64,000 bases of DNA, from positions 174,040-238,039 of the forward strand of contig JAVRFV010002325.1 in the NCBI GenBank assembly GCA_032716605.1, given 5' to 3'. Below the pieces are notes generated by a model that saw only the letters and a program-made list of their open reading frames with translations, was not told where the DNA came from and made no database searches. The first letter of the stretch is position 1; each line of letters begins with the position of its first letter. Below are positions 53,658-64,000 of the stretch, in pieces. This DNA comes from Paralithodes platypus. Lineage: Eukaryota > Arthropoda > Malacostraca > Decapoda > Lithodidae. The translations under genes and the position numbers were made by a program.

Positions 53658-53840
53658 TGACTTAACCCTTTGAGAGTATGCCCAGACTGTCAGGGTACAG
53701 GAACGATTCAACAGTCACTGACTTAACCCTTTGAGAGTATGCCCAGACTGTCAGGGTACAGGAACGATTCAACAGTCACTGACTTAACCCTTTGAGAGTA
53801 TGCCCCGACTGTCATGGTACAGGCAGGATCCAACAGTCAC
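53658..53840 (+). repeat. Minisatellite, 61-bp unit, 3 copies
   Basis: Units at 53658, 53719 and 53780, each holding CTTAACCCTTTGAGAGTATG. The third is more divergent. Confidence 0.9.
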
Positions 53841-54950
53841 TCCTGCCAGATGTCCCAGCCTGTCTCTACACTCTGCGCTGCAAAAATGTATACTTGTAAA
53901 TCACCACATTCCGGTACACACGGCCCAGTGACCCTTATTTTTCAGAAAATCCGACCTCCGACAATGATCAAAGCAAATACTAATTTAAATTTATAATTCA
54001 CTATGACTAGGTTAAAGAAAATCGGTAAATGTTTCGCAATGTTCCCGTTATAATATCCTCAAGTAACCTATTAACATACACAGTCATTCAGTCACACAGT
54101 CAAGCACACATACAGTCGTTCAATCACACGGTAAGTCAATTACAGTAATTTACAGTCAGTCTGTTTCAGTAGTTCAGTCAGTCAGTCAGTCATCCACACT
54201 AATTAATAGTTTATCAAAATAATGAAATAGTCCACACCCACAGTTCTATAGGCTACAAATAAATTATACTCATCTTCAATATTATCTTAAGAAAATAAAC
54301 GTAATAAGTTATAAATTATATGACCAATCAACTATAATGATATGATCAATATATAATACAACTGGTAAACATAAATTAAATATATATAAATGATAAAAGA
54401 AGAGTAATGAATATATACACAAGTTAAATCCATACCCCTAGCGCGAGTGGGGGTAGTAGGGTAGGTAGGGGGAGGGGGTGGGTTGAGAGAGAACTCAGCT
54501 CTGACTGCAGGTTGCCCGTCCGTCCGCCCAAAATCACGCCCTTAAATATTGCAGATACGACATTCTAACTTGTTGCAATCGATTTACCGCAATTTTTGAC
54601 CCTTTTCTTAAAAGTTTTTTGTAGCAATTTTAATCTCAGCCTCGAATTCCGTCTGGTTTAGCCACAAATCACATTTTTCCATTCAAAATTTCACATAGCC
54701 GTAACTTTTGCATTTTTTGAGCTACGGAGTTGAAAATTTGACACAATATGCATACACATAATTTGAGAAATGGTTTTTTTTTTCACTTTTTCGAAATTTT
54801 AATTTTTAATGAAGTTATTGGACATTCACCCCTATTTACTTTATTAATTACCTGTAGATCGGTAGATTACGTATATATTATGTCTTTGTTATCAAACAAT
54901 ACACATATGTTAAATAAAGAAAATTGCATATTACTAATTAATAATATATC
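53841..54950. other. No gene recognised
   Basis: Low-complexity CAGTCA/CACA-rich patch at 54075-54195 and a G-rich patch at 54440-54480. Otherwise AT-rich. Confidence 0.5.
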
Positions 54951-54965
54951 TGTCGCAGATATTTA

Positions 54966-55115
54966 TCGCTAGCCAATCAGAAGACAGCATTATGTCAACA
55001 ACAATGATGGCCGCCAGTGCCTTGACTCGCTAGCCAATCAGAAGACATAACAATTATTAGCGCGTTTTTCAAATGCACAAAGAGGCATATAGCGCGTTTT
55101 TCAAAGGCACAAAGA
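54966..55115 (+). repeat. Short tandem duplications
   Basis: TCGCTAGCCAATCAGAAGAC occurs twice (54967, 55027), and AGCGCGTTTTTCAAA plus GCACAAAGAGGC occurs twice (55059, 55091). Confidence 0.8.
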
Positions 55116-55137
55116 GGCCAGTGACCATTTTAACCAG

Positions 55138-55300
55138 TAGGTTAGGTTAGGTTAGGTTAGGTAGTTAGGTCAGGTTAGGTTAGGTTAGGTTACTGGTTAA
55201 AATGGTAACTGGTTGAAACGGTCACTGGTTAAAGTGGCCACTGGTTGAGTTAGCACTGGTTAAAGTGGCACTGGTTGAAGTGGCACTGGTTCAACTGACA
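55138..55300 (+). repeat. (TTAGG)-like tract followed by an (ACTGGTTNAA)-type array
   Basis: 55138-55192 is GGTTA repeated with two interruptions, the arthropod telomere motif. It is followed by degenerate CACTGGTT units to 55300. Confidence 0.75.
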
Positions 55301-55317
55301 TGGAACCAACCACCCGG

Positions 55318-55432
55318 TACATACATACATACATACATACATACATACATACCCGGGACATACATACATACATACATAGCCTACATACCCGGTACATACA
55401 TACATACATACCCGGTACATACATACATAATT
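55318..55432 (+). repeat. (CATA)n microsatellite with CCGGTA interruptions
   Basis: ACATACAT runs separated by CCCGG(T/G)A; it looks like a higher-order repeat. Confidence 0.85.
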
Positions 55433-55607
55433 ATAAATTAGGAAATTTCTACGCACTGATTGGGAGATCATTCTTAACCCCTTAAGGATTATGACACTAT
55501 TTAACAGTTTATTTTGACTATCACTATACGATCTTATTCAGACTGAGAAGGATCTGTGTGAGTCAGAGGCATACGATAAGTGAGTTAGTTTCAACTCCAT
55601 GCATAAC

Positions 55608-55690
55608 TGTCTTGATAGCATAATGGTTAGTGCGCGGCATTTCGGTATGAGTATCCTAGGTTCGAATCCTTGGAGTGCCACAAATATTCA
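55608..55690 (+). repeat. tRNA-derived SINE fragment
   Basis: TAGCATAATGGTTAG (A box) and GGTTCGAATCC (B box) lie 36 bp apart, then GAGTGCCACA and a TCATTAGTTTCATT tail. Acceptor stems do not pair properly, so not a tRNA gene. Confidence 0.55.
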
Positions 55691-55797
55691 TTAGTTTCAT
55701 TGATTTCAGTAATTAGGTTTATTTATAAGTTAATTGGTGGGTTGTTGATAATATGAATTTCCTAGAGATTGTTTCTAAATTGCATAACATCGTTTAA

Positions 55798-56004
55798 CCC
55801 TTCCTGTATCGGTGACATCCATTTCATAAGATTCATACAAATATTTAACGATTTAATTGTGCTTAGGAAGGATGTATACCAATTAAAAGACTACAGACTA
55901 TCTCAATTAATTCTTTTAGCTACCATATATTCTTCCTCAGCTTCGTAAAGTCGTCTAAATGAAGCTATAATACAACTAAAATGACGTCGTCGGTACACAA
56001 GGGG
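55798..56004. mobile_element. Family E MITE, complete, 207 bp, TTAA flanks
   Basis: TTAA at 55794-55797 and 56005-56008. Ends CCCTTCCTGTATCGGTGAC and (right) GTCGTCGGTACACAAGGGG. Internal arms GCTTAGGAAGGATGT and CAGCTTCGTAAAG. Confidence 0.8.
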
Positions 56005-56060
56005 TTAATAACAGCCGGAATGCAAGTAAGACACGCATCATTGTATACTGAAAGGGTTAA

Positions 56061-56466
56061 GGCAGTGTCACACGAGCTATATTTCCGTCAATTTTTACGA
56101 GCAATTATTGTCTGGCAGCTTTAAAAATAGCCTAATTATATCAGAATTTCAGCCACCTATAAGCGGTTATATTTCAGCTGATGGTAAATTGAATCCCTTA
56201 GCATCTAATGTCTCTATTCTTAATGAAAAAATATGCTATGTCTCTGCATCATATTATTGCAAAGTTTCCATCATTAGCAACATAATTATCAACAAAATCT
56301 TCGTTTAGCCGAGTAATCAGGATGGCAAGATAACAATTTACTACAGCATATAGCATAATCTACTTTCCGTCTAGTTTCCGATTCCAATGTGAAAAAGCCT
56401 CAAAATATCACAAGAAAAACTTGCCCATAGAAAATTGCTGGGAAAAAGCGCTCGTGTGACACCGGC
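56061..56466. mobile_element. Family F MITE, 406 bp, TTAA flanks
   Basis: TTAA at 56057-56060 and 56467-56470. Ends GGCAGTGTCACACGAGC and GCTCGTGTGACACCGGC. Confidence 0.85.
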
Positions 56467-57590
56467 TTAAAGGTGAATAAATTGGTTTAATGGTAACCAG
56501 ACTACCAGAACCAAACACACAAATCAAATAGTCACTTAAATGGAAAAATAAATCGAGAATAATGACATGGCTATTAATTGCCCACTTATACCTTGCATTA
56601 ATACACCTTCCCTTCGAGCCTCACACACACACACACACCTGGTCGCCCCTTCAAGATAAAGTTGTACATGACTGTGTTTGATGGTAGAAAAACCTAGGTT
56701 CTCAAAATAGCCAAACTAACGGAACGAAAATCTTAAAATATCAAAACTATTATAGTAGGCCTATGCTAAATATGAGGGAGAAGGGGGTCCAGAAAAAACG
56801 ACTACTTCCCCCTTAATATGTACAGTACATGATAATGTATCGGAACATTGCCTAGACATTAACTATTCTTTGTTTCTTTTCACCTGGCGATAATATGAAC
56901 CCCCTAGTAGCAAATTTATCGATACTTGATGGAAAAAATATGAAACTACTATGTCTCTGCATCATGTTAAGACCAAGTTTATATAATCAACACCATATTT
57001 CACCATACAAACTTCAAAATAACATAAATCTTGATGGGAACTTTGCAATCTACCGTCAGTTGAAAAGAAAGAGTATAGTTATCCCTATATTATTTACCAT
57101 AGTGCTGTGTAACATTTTAACCGATAACCTAGTAATTTCAAATGCGTAACTTCGCGAGTGGTTGGGAATAATGCTTAGAATAATTCGTAGTAAATTAACT
57201 ATTGGGCCTAGGGACTTCGTTATTACGGTATATATATATAATTCCGAACGCAATAAACTACCGTATATGTAAGCCTACATGTGTTTTTATTCTGTGTGTG
57301 GTGTCCTGGTTTCGAATCCACGGGAAGTATCACATGTTAGTATACTGTATATAGTATCATCTACGGTAAAATAAATGTAAATAATTATCAAGATACGTCA
57401 TTACAATCAATAATCTACGGCAAATAATCTACGGTAAATAAATATCAATATACAACATTAGGTCCTATCAATTGCAATATACGGTAAAAGAAAGGTAAAT
57501 ACAATTAAATAATACCGTACACCATTACTATCAATTGATAATAATCTATGGTACCGGTAATACATCTCCCAGACTCGCTCTTTTCATTTG
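56467..57590. other. No gene recognised; degenerate repeats
   Basis: A (CA)n at 56621-56637. Short family F-like pieces near 56890-56990. A GGTTTCGAATCC tRNA-like piece at 57313. Repeated CTACGGTAAATAA motifs at 57361-57440. Confidence 0.45.
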
Positions 57591-57597
57591 TCATTCC

Positions 57598-59955
57598 CTT
57601 CTTCTTCTTCTTCTTTTTGTGGAGTTGCTGTCCCTTTTCAAAGTCAGCTCACCTATGCACCGGTGACTTCTCCAGAAACAGCTAGAGCTAGATTTAAGAA
57701 TTAGTTTAGAAAATATGTAGTCGTAGAAAGGATAGTTAAAGAAAAAGAATTGAAGTATATAGCTTAAGCAGAACTCTCCTCTCCTTATTTTACCCCCTCC
57801 TCCACCCCCCAATATCTTGTTCTCTCCTTACCTTAATTTAACTTTTCCCCTCTCTACTATTTAATCTCATTTTTCTTCCTCCCCCGCTCTGGTCCCCTTC
57901 TCCCCCCTCACCCTATTCTATTCTATTCCGTTTCCTCTTCTGCCACACCTGCTCCAGGAATCTTTTCACTACCTTCATTCTTTTCCCCATTTCCCCATCT
58001 ACCCCCTCTTCTGTCCCGAGACCTAACACAAATTTTACACCCTCATCCTCCTCCTCTTTCTGTTCTTCCCATTCCCTCTCCCCTACCACCCGTTTCAACT
58101 CATTTTCCAACCCATCTCTCTCCTCTGCATACCCCTGGCACTCTGTCACTATATGTTCTATTGTCTCCTCCACTCTCCTCCCTCCCACCTCACACTGTAG
58201 ACACTCTTTCACCCCCCCCCCCATGTTCTCCTATTTGTCTCTAATGCTCCTGCCCTAGCCTTAAACAGTAGTTCAGCTCCCCAACTTCCGTCATAGAACT
58301 CCTCTTTTCTCGGTCTCCCCTTGCTTCTATAATTATCTTATCAGTGTACTTTTCTTCTCCATATTTCTCTTCCATTCCTGTCTTCCTACTTCCTTCACTC
58401 TCGTTCCTATCTCTTTCTCTAGTCTCCTTCCCTGACCTAGTCCTGCATTACTCCCTACATCTCTCCACTCCTCTCCCACCCTTCTTTGTTTCACTCCTAT
58501 TTTTTTCAGTTTTATCTTACACTCTTTTGCCCATCTACTCTTCCCCTCCCCCCATTCATTCACTCTCCTTGGCCACCTATTATCCTCCATCTCCTCCAAC
58601 CTACTCTTGTACCTCAACTTTGCCTTCGCCACTCTTTCCTCAAACGTACTCCATCCCATCTCCCCTCTCACTGCTTCATTTGCTGTCCACCTTCTTGCTC
58701 CTAACCCCATTCTTCCTATTTTATTTTGTCCCGTTTCCAGTCTATTTATTTCTCCCCCTGTACTCCCTCTCACATCCATCCCGTACATTATTCTCGGCAC
58801 TTCAAAGTCCTTCCACACCTCTCTTACTATTTTATATTTATTTACTCTGGTTTTTGTCACATTCCACAGTTTCCCACTACACTGCTCCAGCTTCATGATT
58901 TTCTCATTCATTATCCTTTGTCGCCCTTCCCTCCCTATCCATACCCCTAAATACTTCACTTCCTCCCTTGTTTCTATTCTTTCCCCTCCTATCCTCATTT
59001 CTACTGCCTCTGGTCCATTTACTACTATCATACTGCTTTTCTCTACACTGAACTTCATTTCTAGGTCTCTGCCAAACCTTTTCGCCTCCTGTAACATTTC
59101 CCCCATATCTTCCTCTGTCTCTGCTATCAACACATCATCAGCAAACGTCAGAATTGCTAGCCTATACTGCCCTATTTTCACTCCTTGACCCTTACTCTTA
59201 ATTCTCCTCACCAACTCCTCCATGCACATTGCAAAAATTAGTGGTGACAGGTTACATCCCTGCCTTAACCCTTTCCTTCTGATTCCTTTCACTGCAATAT
59301 TTTTCCACACAATCTCTGTCTCCGCCCCTTCATACATATTCATTATCATGTTCCTTATCTTCCTACTCACTCCTAGTTTCTCCATCACTGCTTCTGCAAC
59401 TCCCCTACTAATCTTATTATATGCCTTCTCCACATCCAAACACACTATAAACACACATTTCCCTTGCTTTGCCTTTTTCTCTATAATCTCATCTAATATA
59501 AATATATTGTCTGTTCCTCTTCTCCCCTTCCTAAACCCATTTTGCTCTTCACTAAGTAGGATCCTTTCTTCTACATACTCTCCTACCCTCTCCTTTAGTA
59601 TCCCATAAAATATCTTATTTATTATGTTTATTACCGTTATTGGTCTATAACGCCCCATTTCGTGCACATTTTTTGCTCCTTTGTAAATCAATGTGACCCT
59701 TTCTTCTTTCCATCTTGCTGGTATTTCTTCCTCCTCCCATATTTTATCAAATAGCTTCTTCAACATCCTAACTATCATCTCCCCTCCTTCAATATACATC
59801 TCTGCTGTTATCCCATCCGGCCCTGCCGCTTTGTTTCTCTTCAGCTTCTTCACACTCCTCCTAATCTCCTCCTCACTCACCATCTCATTCACTCCCTCCC
59901 TCCCCCTCTTTCTCCAGCCGCCGATGCCTCCTCCTCCTCCCTCCCTCCCCACATA
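57598..59955 (-). mobile_element. (GAA)n-tailed LINE, copy 2
   Basis: Longer sister of 47515-49558; it extends about 340 bp further into the RT N-terminus and stops next to a family E MITE. Confidence 0.85.
57913..59952 (-). pseudogene. LINE reverse transcriptase, copy 2
   Basis: From 59952 the frame is open for 539 codons: KLKRNKAAGPDGITAEMYIE, IPARWKEERVTLIYKG, RYRPITVINIINKIFYGILK, NGFRKGRRGTDNIF, CVFIVCLDVEKAYNKISRGV, LRQGCNLSPLIFAMCMEELV, active site LTFADDVLIAETEEDM, KYLGVWIGREG and a C-terminal region. One codon is missing right after FADD compared with copy 1 (FADDVV to FADDV). After a frameshift near 58330 the C-terminal CCHC knuckle piece (58224-57913) follows. The endonuclease is not present. 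Probably non-functional. Confidence 0.8.
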
Positions 59956-59963
59956 TTTGGTTT

Positions 59964-60240
59964 AACCCTTACAGTACCGCAACGTATTTTGTTTTTATTT
60001 TAGCTGCATTTATGTGAAGCTTACCGGTATTTGACGGTTTTATTCAGCTTAGGAAGGATGTCTACCCGTTAAATGATAATATAGTATCTCAATTAATAAT
60101 TTTAGCTACCATACCGGTATATCCTTTTATGGTAGCTAAAATAATTAATCGAGTCATTTAACGGGTAGACATCCTTCCTAAGCTGAATAAAACCGTTAAA
60201 TGGTTGCCATATGTCAAACCAAAGCCGAGTCCATTATTTT
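59964..60240. mobile_element. Family E MITE with a long internal hairpin
   Basis: Left TTAA at 59960-59963 and end CCCTTACAGTACCGCAACGT. Arms of about 85 bp (60034-60118 and 60120-60205) share TTATTCAGCTTAGGAAGGAT and its complement. The right end is lost. Confidence 0.7.
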
Positions 60241-60560
60241 GTAGTTAGTATTGTACTGTAGCCTATAATATGTATATTGTATAATTATTGATAAATTGAT
60301 GGTTCATAGTTCAAAATATGTCATTGGGAAGTGATAAAATGGCCAAAGCAATGCTAATTTATGTTGGTGTTCTTGCATTTCTTGACATACTTGTGATAAA
60401 ATCGGCCAAAATAATGCTATTTTAGGTTAGTTTTCTTGAAGGACGGGACATATTCTTTCAAACATTCAAACAAAATTGCTCCGGTTTGATTCATTGATAA
60501 TACCACCGGTACTAAATGGGTTAACATCGAAACTTACTGATAACACTTAGATAACTATAT
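60241..60560. other. No gene recognised
   Basis: Short direct repeat AAAAT(C)GGCCAAA at 60337 and 60400. No ORF. Confidence 0.4.
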
Positions 60561-60782
60561 AACCCTTTGAGTACCAGCGACGTGTGCTATATTATATTCT
60601 AGCTATGTTTAGACGATATCATGCAGCTTAGGAAGGATCTGTGGTACCGGGTAGTTAAAATGGTTGGTGGAGATAGTTTAAAGCCTTCTTATTGCCAGAG
60701 GTCCTTCCTAAACTGTATAAAATCGTCTAATAATTGCCAGACTATGATGAAAAGGACGTCCGTGGTACTGTACGGGATAATA
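60561..60782. mobile_element. Family E MITE, diverged
   Basis: CCCTTTGAGTACCAGCGACG on the left, GGACGTCCGTGGTACTGTAC on the right, internal GCAGCTTAGGAAGGATCTGT. Confidence 0.7.
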
Positions 60783-60842
60783 ATATCACCACGTCCGGTA
60801 CAGCAACTAGAGGTAAGGGTTTTAAGGCGAATCTTATAGGTT

Positions 60843-60965
60843 AACCCTTTCTGTACCGGAGACTTCTTTTAACTTTATTCTGGCTATTATATTATTACAC
60901 GATTTTTAGTCAGTTTCAAAAGGACCTCCAGCAATTAACAGGTTCCCAATGATCTCAATTTTTAC
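60843..60965. mobile_element. Family E MITE, left half only
   Basis: TTAACCCTTTCTGTACCGGA at 60841-60860; it is cut near 60965 by the start of the following LINE remnant. Confidence 0.5.
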
Positions 60966-61905
60966 GTTTACGTTGAGGGACCCGCAGAGGGCCGCTCTCG
61001 GGCGGCATGATATGCGGGGGTTGTGCTTTTAGGACTAATGGTTAGCGACAGGATCAGGATTAGGGATGTAATGGTTGGTGATCCTAGTTCTAAATGAATC
61101 AAGGGTGGGGATTATTAACTACATGAGATGTGAGGTGATTCCACTCTTGGATGCTGCGGGGGAAAAATTATTGTGTAAATATGTCCGTGCTTGTCTGATA
61201 CGTGTGGTATTTTAGGTTGTGGCTGCGTCTTGTAAATCGTATACATGTAGGGTGTAAATATATATCTTTGTCTATGTCTACTAAGTTGTTAGTGATTTTA
61301 TATAACATCTGTTGTCTGTGCATTTGTCTTCTTGTTGCAAGTGGGTCAAGTTTAATGTCTTGTTTGAGCAAAGTGACAGATGTAGTGTGTCTGTAATCAC
61401 GTCTGATCCATCTTGCAGCTTTGTTTTTTGTATGGCCTCTAGTTTATTTATATTGTTGTGAGTTTATGGATCCCAGATTGTGTCGCAGTATTCTAAGTGT
61501 GGCCGAACAAGTTTTTTAAATGCTAGAATTTTAATGTTTGCGTTGCACTTGGTGAGATTCCTACGCAGGAAGCCCAGGGCCTTATTAGTCTTTGCTCGGA
61601 CGCTGCTAATATAACGTGAGTGGTCCACCTCATGTCCGCTGAGATGTGGACCCCCAAATATTTGTGGGAGGGAACAGTATCCAGAAAAGTGCTATGGAGT
61701 TTGTAGGAGAATGGGATGATTTTGTTTGAACGGGTGAAACGGATATGGTGACATTTGTCCGGTCTAAATGTCATCTGCCACTTGGCTTCCCACTCTTCAA
61801 GCGCAGTAAGTCGTCCTGTAGTCGAAGGCAATCGTCCCTATTAGTAATTGGTCTATAAACTAAGCTATCATCTGCAAAAAGTCTAGTAGTAGAAGTAAGC
61901 AGACC
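60966..61905 (-). pseudogene. CR1/L2-like LINE, RT C-terminal fragment
   Basis: Minus strand from 61905: active site LFADDSLVYRP, NRDDCLRLQDDLLALEEWEA, KWQMTFRPDKCHHIRFTRSN and SHKYLGVHISADMRWTTHV. After breaks comes QMLYKITNNLVDIDKDIYLH (61330-61240), and the 3' UTR runs to about 60966. Several frameshifts. 5'-truncated and dead. Confidence 0.75.
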
Positions 61906-62472
61906 CGTCTTAAACTACACAAAATCGTCTAAATATAGGTAGAATAAAAATAAAAAGACGTCGCCGGTATGGAAGGTGTTAATTTTGTCTTAGTAACCCA
62001 TAACTCCACACACAACCTCAGCTCTCAACCGAGAGTAGCGCTCTGCGGGTCTCAGAGCTTAAGGGGAGATGGGTCGTTTTTCTGGTCCCCCTTCTTCCTC
62101 ATGGTTAGCCCCATTAGTTTTCAGATTTTGAGATGTTTGCCCCATTAGTTTGTTGATTCTAAGACCTTTCGCCTCATTTCTTTGTCAATATTTAGACCTT
62201 TCATGCTAGTTAGGTGTAACAAAAATCCTGGCGAACGATAGTGAGCCTGTAACTATGAAAGAACCGGCCTTTGGCCGGAACATTTGTCTACCGAAAAATG
62301 TACAAATTAATCTAGAAGGGGGATCTGATGGATATATTTTTTAAAGTTTGATGGAGGTCTAGGGAGGAAACTAGAAAAATAATGAATACATGAACAACTC
62401 GACCAAAAAGTGAACCATCCCTCCTTTAAGTTCGGGGTTCCTAATCCTACTTCATTATCTTTCCATTGACCC
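61906..62472. mobile_element. Family E right half (61906-61982) and family G repeat (62200-62390)
   Basis: AAACTACACAAAATCGTCTA and GACGTCGCCGGTATGGAAGG mark the E half. The G part has CCGGCCTTTGGCCGG, AAAATGTACAAATTAATCT and GGTCTAGGGAGGAAAC. Confidence 0.55.
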
Positions 62473-62476
62473 TTAA

Positions 62477-62891
62477 CCCCTTCTGTACCGTCGACGTTTT
62501 TAAAATTGAATTCTTGATATTTTTAGACGATTTTGTGCAGTTTAAGAAAGTTCCAAGGTAGTACAATTGGTTAAGTGAGATAGATCGAAGCCCTCTCCGA
62601 CATATGACGCGATTTTGAGCCTATTAGGGATACTTTGAAGCCTTTGTTACCATCAGGGGTATTTAGAAACCTTTAGTTTAGTTACTTCAACCTCTGCAGT
62701 TGTCTTTGAGTTAGCTGTGGGCAGAAAACTAATTTTGGAGAGGTAAAGGTAATTATAAGAGTGAGAGAACTCTATTTCTTATTGCTAATCTGGCAACCTC
62801 TGCGTCATATGTGCGTGAAAGGGTTAATGGACTAAAATCATCTAATAGTAGCCAGACTAATGTTATAATGACGTCATCGGTACGGAAGGGG
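62477..62891. mobile_element. Family E MITE with a family H MITE inserted
   Basis: E ends: TTAA at 62473-62476 then CCCCTTCTGTACCGTCGACG, and GACGTCATCGGTACGGAAGG before TTAA (62892-62895). The interior is split at 62591-62821 by family H, whose right TTAA (62822-62825) survives. Confidence 0.75.
62591..62821. mobile_element. Family H MITE, second copy
   Basis: Matches 50517-50743 nearly throughout (GAGCCTATTAGGGATACTTT, CTCTGCAGTTGTCTTTGAGT). The left TTAA is no longer present. Confidence 0.8.
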
Positions 62892-63137
62892 TTAACTCTC
62901 TACATAATCCTGTTTTATTTTATGCTAGCTACATTTAGACGACTTTATGAAGCTTAATAAAGATATGGGGTAGATAACGGGATTCATTGAGATAATCTGC
63001 AATATTTTAACCCATTCACCACCATGACGTAATTGTATTCATATCTTGGTTAGGCCTAACCTTAGACGATTTTTTGTTATCTGTAAATACTGTAATCTAC
63101 CATTAGGACTCAAAGGGGTAAATGCGATCACAATAAA

Positions 63138-63473
63138 ACCGATATCACACGAGCGCTTTTTCCCTCAACATTTATCCTCAATACTGGTCTGGCAGCTTAT
63201 GAGGTCAACGTATACAATATTTTGGTTGCCTAAATTAATCTATCATAAGTCTAGTTTCCGGTACCAGTAATAGTCCAGAAATGTTGCCAGAATTTTGTTG
63301 ATCATCGAATGTTGTTGTTGTTGTTCCCCCAAGCTGCCTGGCCGAACAGCCCCAAGGCCCCGAGCAATTCCAAGGCCATAACCGAGCGCCCCCACAGAAC
63401 CCTCCCTGCCGACCACAATAAAGCATTATTGATCATCGAATGTTGACTATAAAAGCTCTCGTGTGATACCGGC
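63138..63473. mobile_element. Family F MITE carrying a SINE insertion
   Basis: Left end GATATCACACGAGCGC, right end GCTCTCGTGTGATACCGG before TTAA (63474-63477). Interrupted by family B at 63315-63428. Confidence 0.75.
63298..63445 (-). mobile_element. Family B SINE-like insertion with 17-bp target duplication
   Basis: TTGATCATCGAATGTTG lies at 63298-63314 and 63429-63445. Between them, on the minus strand, are 114 bp ending (AAC)4, matching the 3' 100 bp of 8858-9269, so it is 5'-truncated. Confidence 0.9.
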
Positions 63474-63477
63474 TTAA

Positions 63478-63832
63478 ACCCTCTTAGTAATATAGGTCCT
63501 TCTTAAGTTGCATAAAATCATATAATTTTAGCCATAATAATCAAAGGCAAAAAGGCGTCATGTTGCTGAAGGGGTTAGGCCTAATGGGTAGACGTCCTTC
63601 CTAAGCTGAATATATCGTCTAAGACTAATAGTTGCCAGAATAGGCCTATATTAAAAAGGATGACACCGGTACAGAAGGGGTTAAGGGTGGAAACGGTACT
63701 GTTAGATGGTGTTATTCAGCTTATGAAGAACGTCTACCGGTACCCATTACAAGGTTGCAACCTATCTCAATGAGTCTCTTTAGCTACCGGTACCCCATAG
63801 GCTACCGGGTATCTCATAAATATTCTTTCCTC
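63478..63832. mobile_element. Run of degenerate family E MITE pieces
   Basis: Repeated arms (GTCCTTCTTAAGTTGCATAA, GTCCTTCCTAAGCTGAATAT, GGTGTTATTCAGCTTATGAA) and ends (GATGACACCGGTACAGAAGG) indicate at least three adjacent or nested copies. Confidence 0.6.
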
Positions 63833-63834
63833 TC

Positions 63835-64000
63835 ATTTAAGGGGAGGTATTTAGTTTGTTCCCTAGACCTCCACCAAGCTTAAAATTACACCCCCTTGAG
63901 TCCCTTTCAAGATAAATTTGTATATTTTTCGGTAGAAAAATCTGGCCGAAGGCCGGTTCCTCTTAAATTACAGGCTCGCTATCGCTCGCCAGGATAACAT
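63835..64000 (-). repeat. Family G repeat, cut by the window end
   Basis: CCCTAGACCTCCACCAAGCT, TTTTTCGGTAGAAAAA and GGCCGAAGGCCGG match the copies near 52400, 53100 and 62300 (reverse orientation relative to 62300). Confidence 0.6.

Noticed and set aside
55608..55690. tRNA gene
   Set aside because: A and B boxes are present but acceptor and anticodon stems do not pair acceptably, and the 3' tail matches other SINE fragments.

Overview
This window is eukaryotic, repeat-rich and very gene-poor. Spliced cadherin exons, an intron-containing piggyBac transposase, several animal LINE families, tRNA-derived SINE fragments and (TTAGG)-like tracts point to an arthropod. A decapod or other crustacean is my inference; nothing in the window proves it. 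I see no bacterial or viral operon.

Host genes. The only confidently recognised host gene is a Fat-like (FAT1/2/3, kugelei-type) giant protocadherin on the minus strand. Exons lie at 41875-41702 (3' edge uncertain), 39275-39054 and 30369-29932. The last two are both phase 1 to phase 1 and join in frame across an 8.7 kb intron full of transposons. An unassigned coding-like exon lies at 13207-12973 (-), with a weaker candidate near 10890-10750 (-).

Layout. 1-5215: the 5' part of an I/Jockey-type LINE (-) with gag-like ORF1 and endonuclease-RT ORF2, broken by frameshifts. 5.2-14.2 kb: intergenic or intronic sequence with dispersed family A, minisatellites, a SINE-like (AAC)n element and MITEs. 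14.29-18.43 kb: a nearly intact Penelope-like element with one long ORF carrying an N-terminal GIY-YIG nuclease, flanked by identical 223-bp repeats. 18.47-27.44 kb: a TTAA-flanked piggyBac transposon with a two-exon transposase, interrupted by an internally deleted CR1/L2-like LINE and swollen by palindromic TA-rich modules and a long (GA)n tract. 28.3-29.6 kb: a LINE of family C. 30.39-31.35 kb: a 30-unit minisatellite grown from a MITE end. 31.6-38.6 kb: three LINEs, one nested inside another. 39-44.3 kb: Penelope-like remnants, a LINE insertion with target-site duplication, and TA-flanked DNA elements. 45.1-46.0 kb: a giant inverted repeat. 47.1-49.6 and 57.6-59.96 kb: two near-identical LINE copies. 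50.5-64 kb: mainly TTAA-flanked MITE families, short arrays and SINE pieces.

How it fits together. Most of the DNA is transposon sequence accumulated inside large introns of the Fat-like gene and its surroundings. Several short families share TTAA target sites, which suggests mobilisation by piggyBac-type transposases, one relative of which is present here as a decayed copy. LINE machinery, identified by simple-repeat tails and target-site duplications, explains many smaller insertions. All function calls rest on reading motifs by eye; no database search was run.
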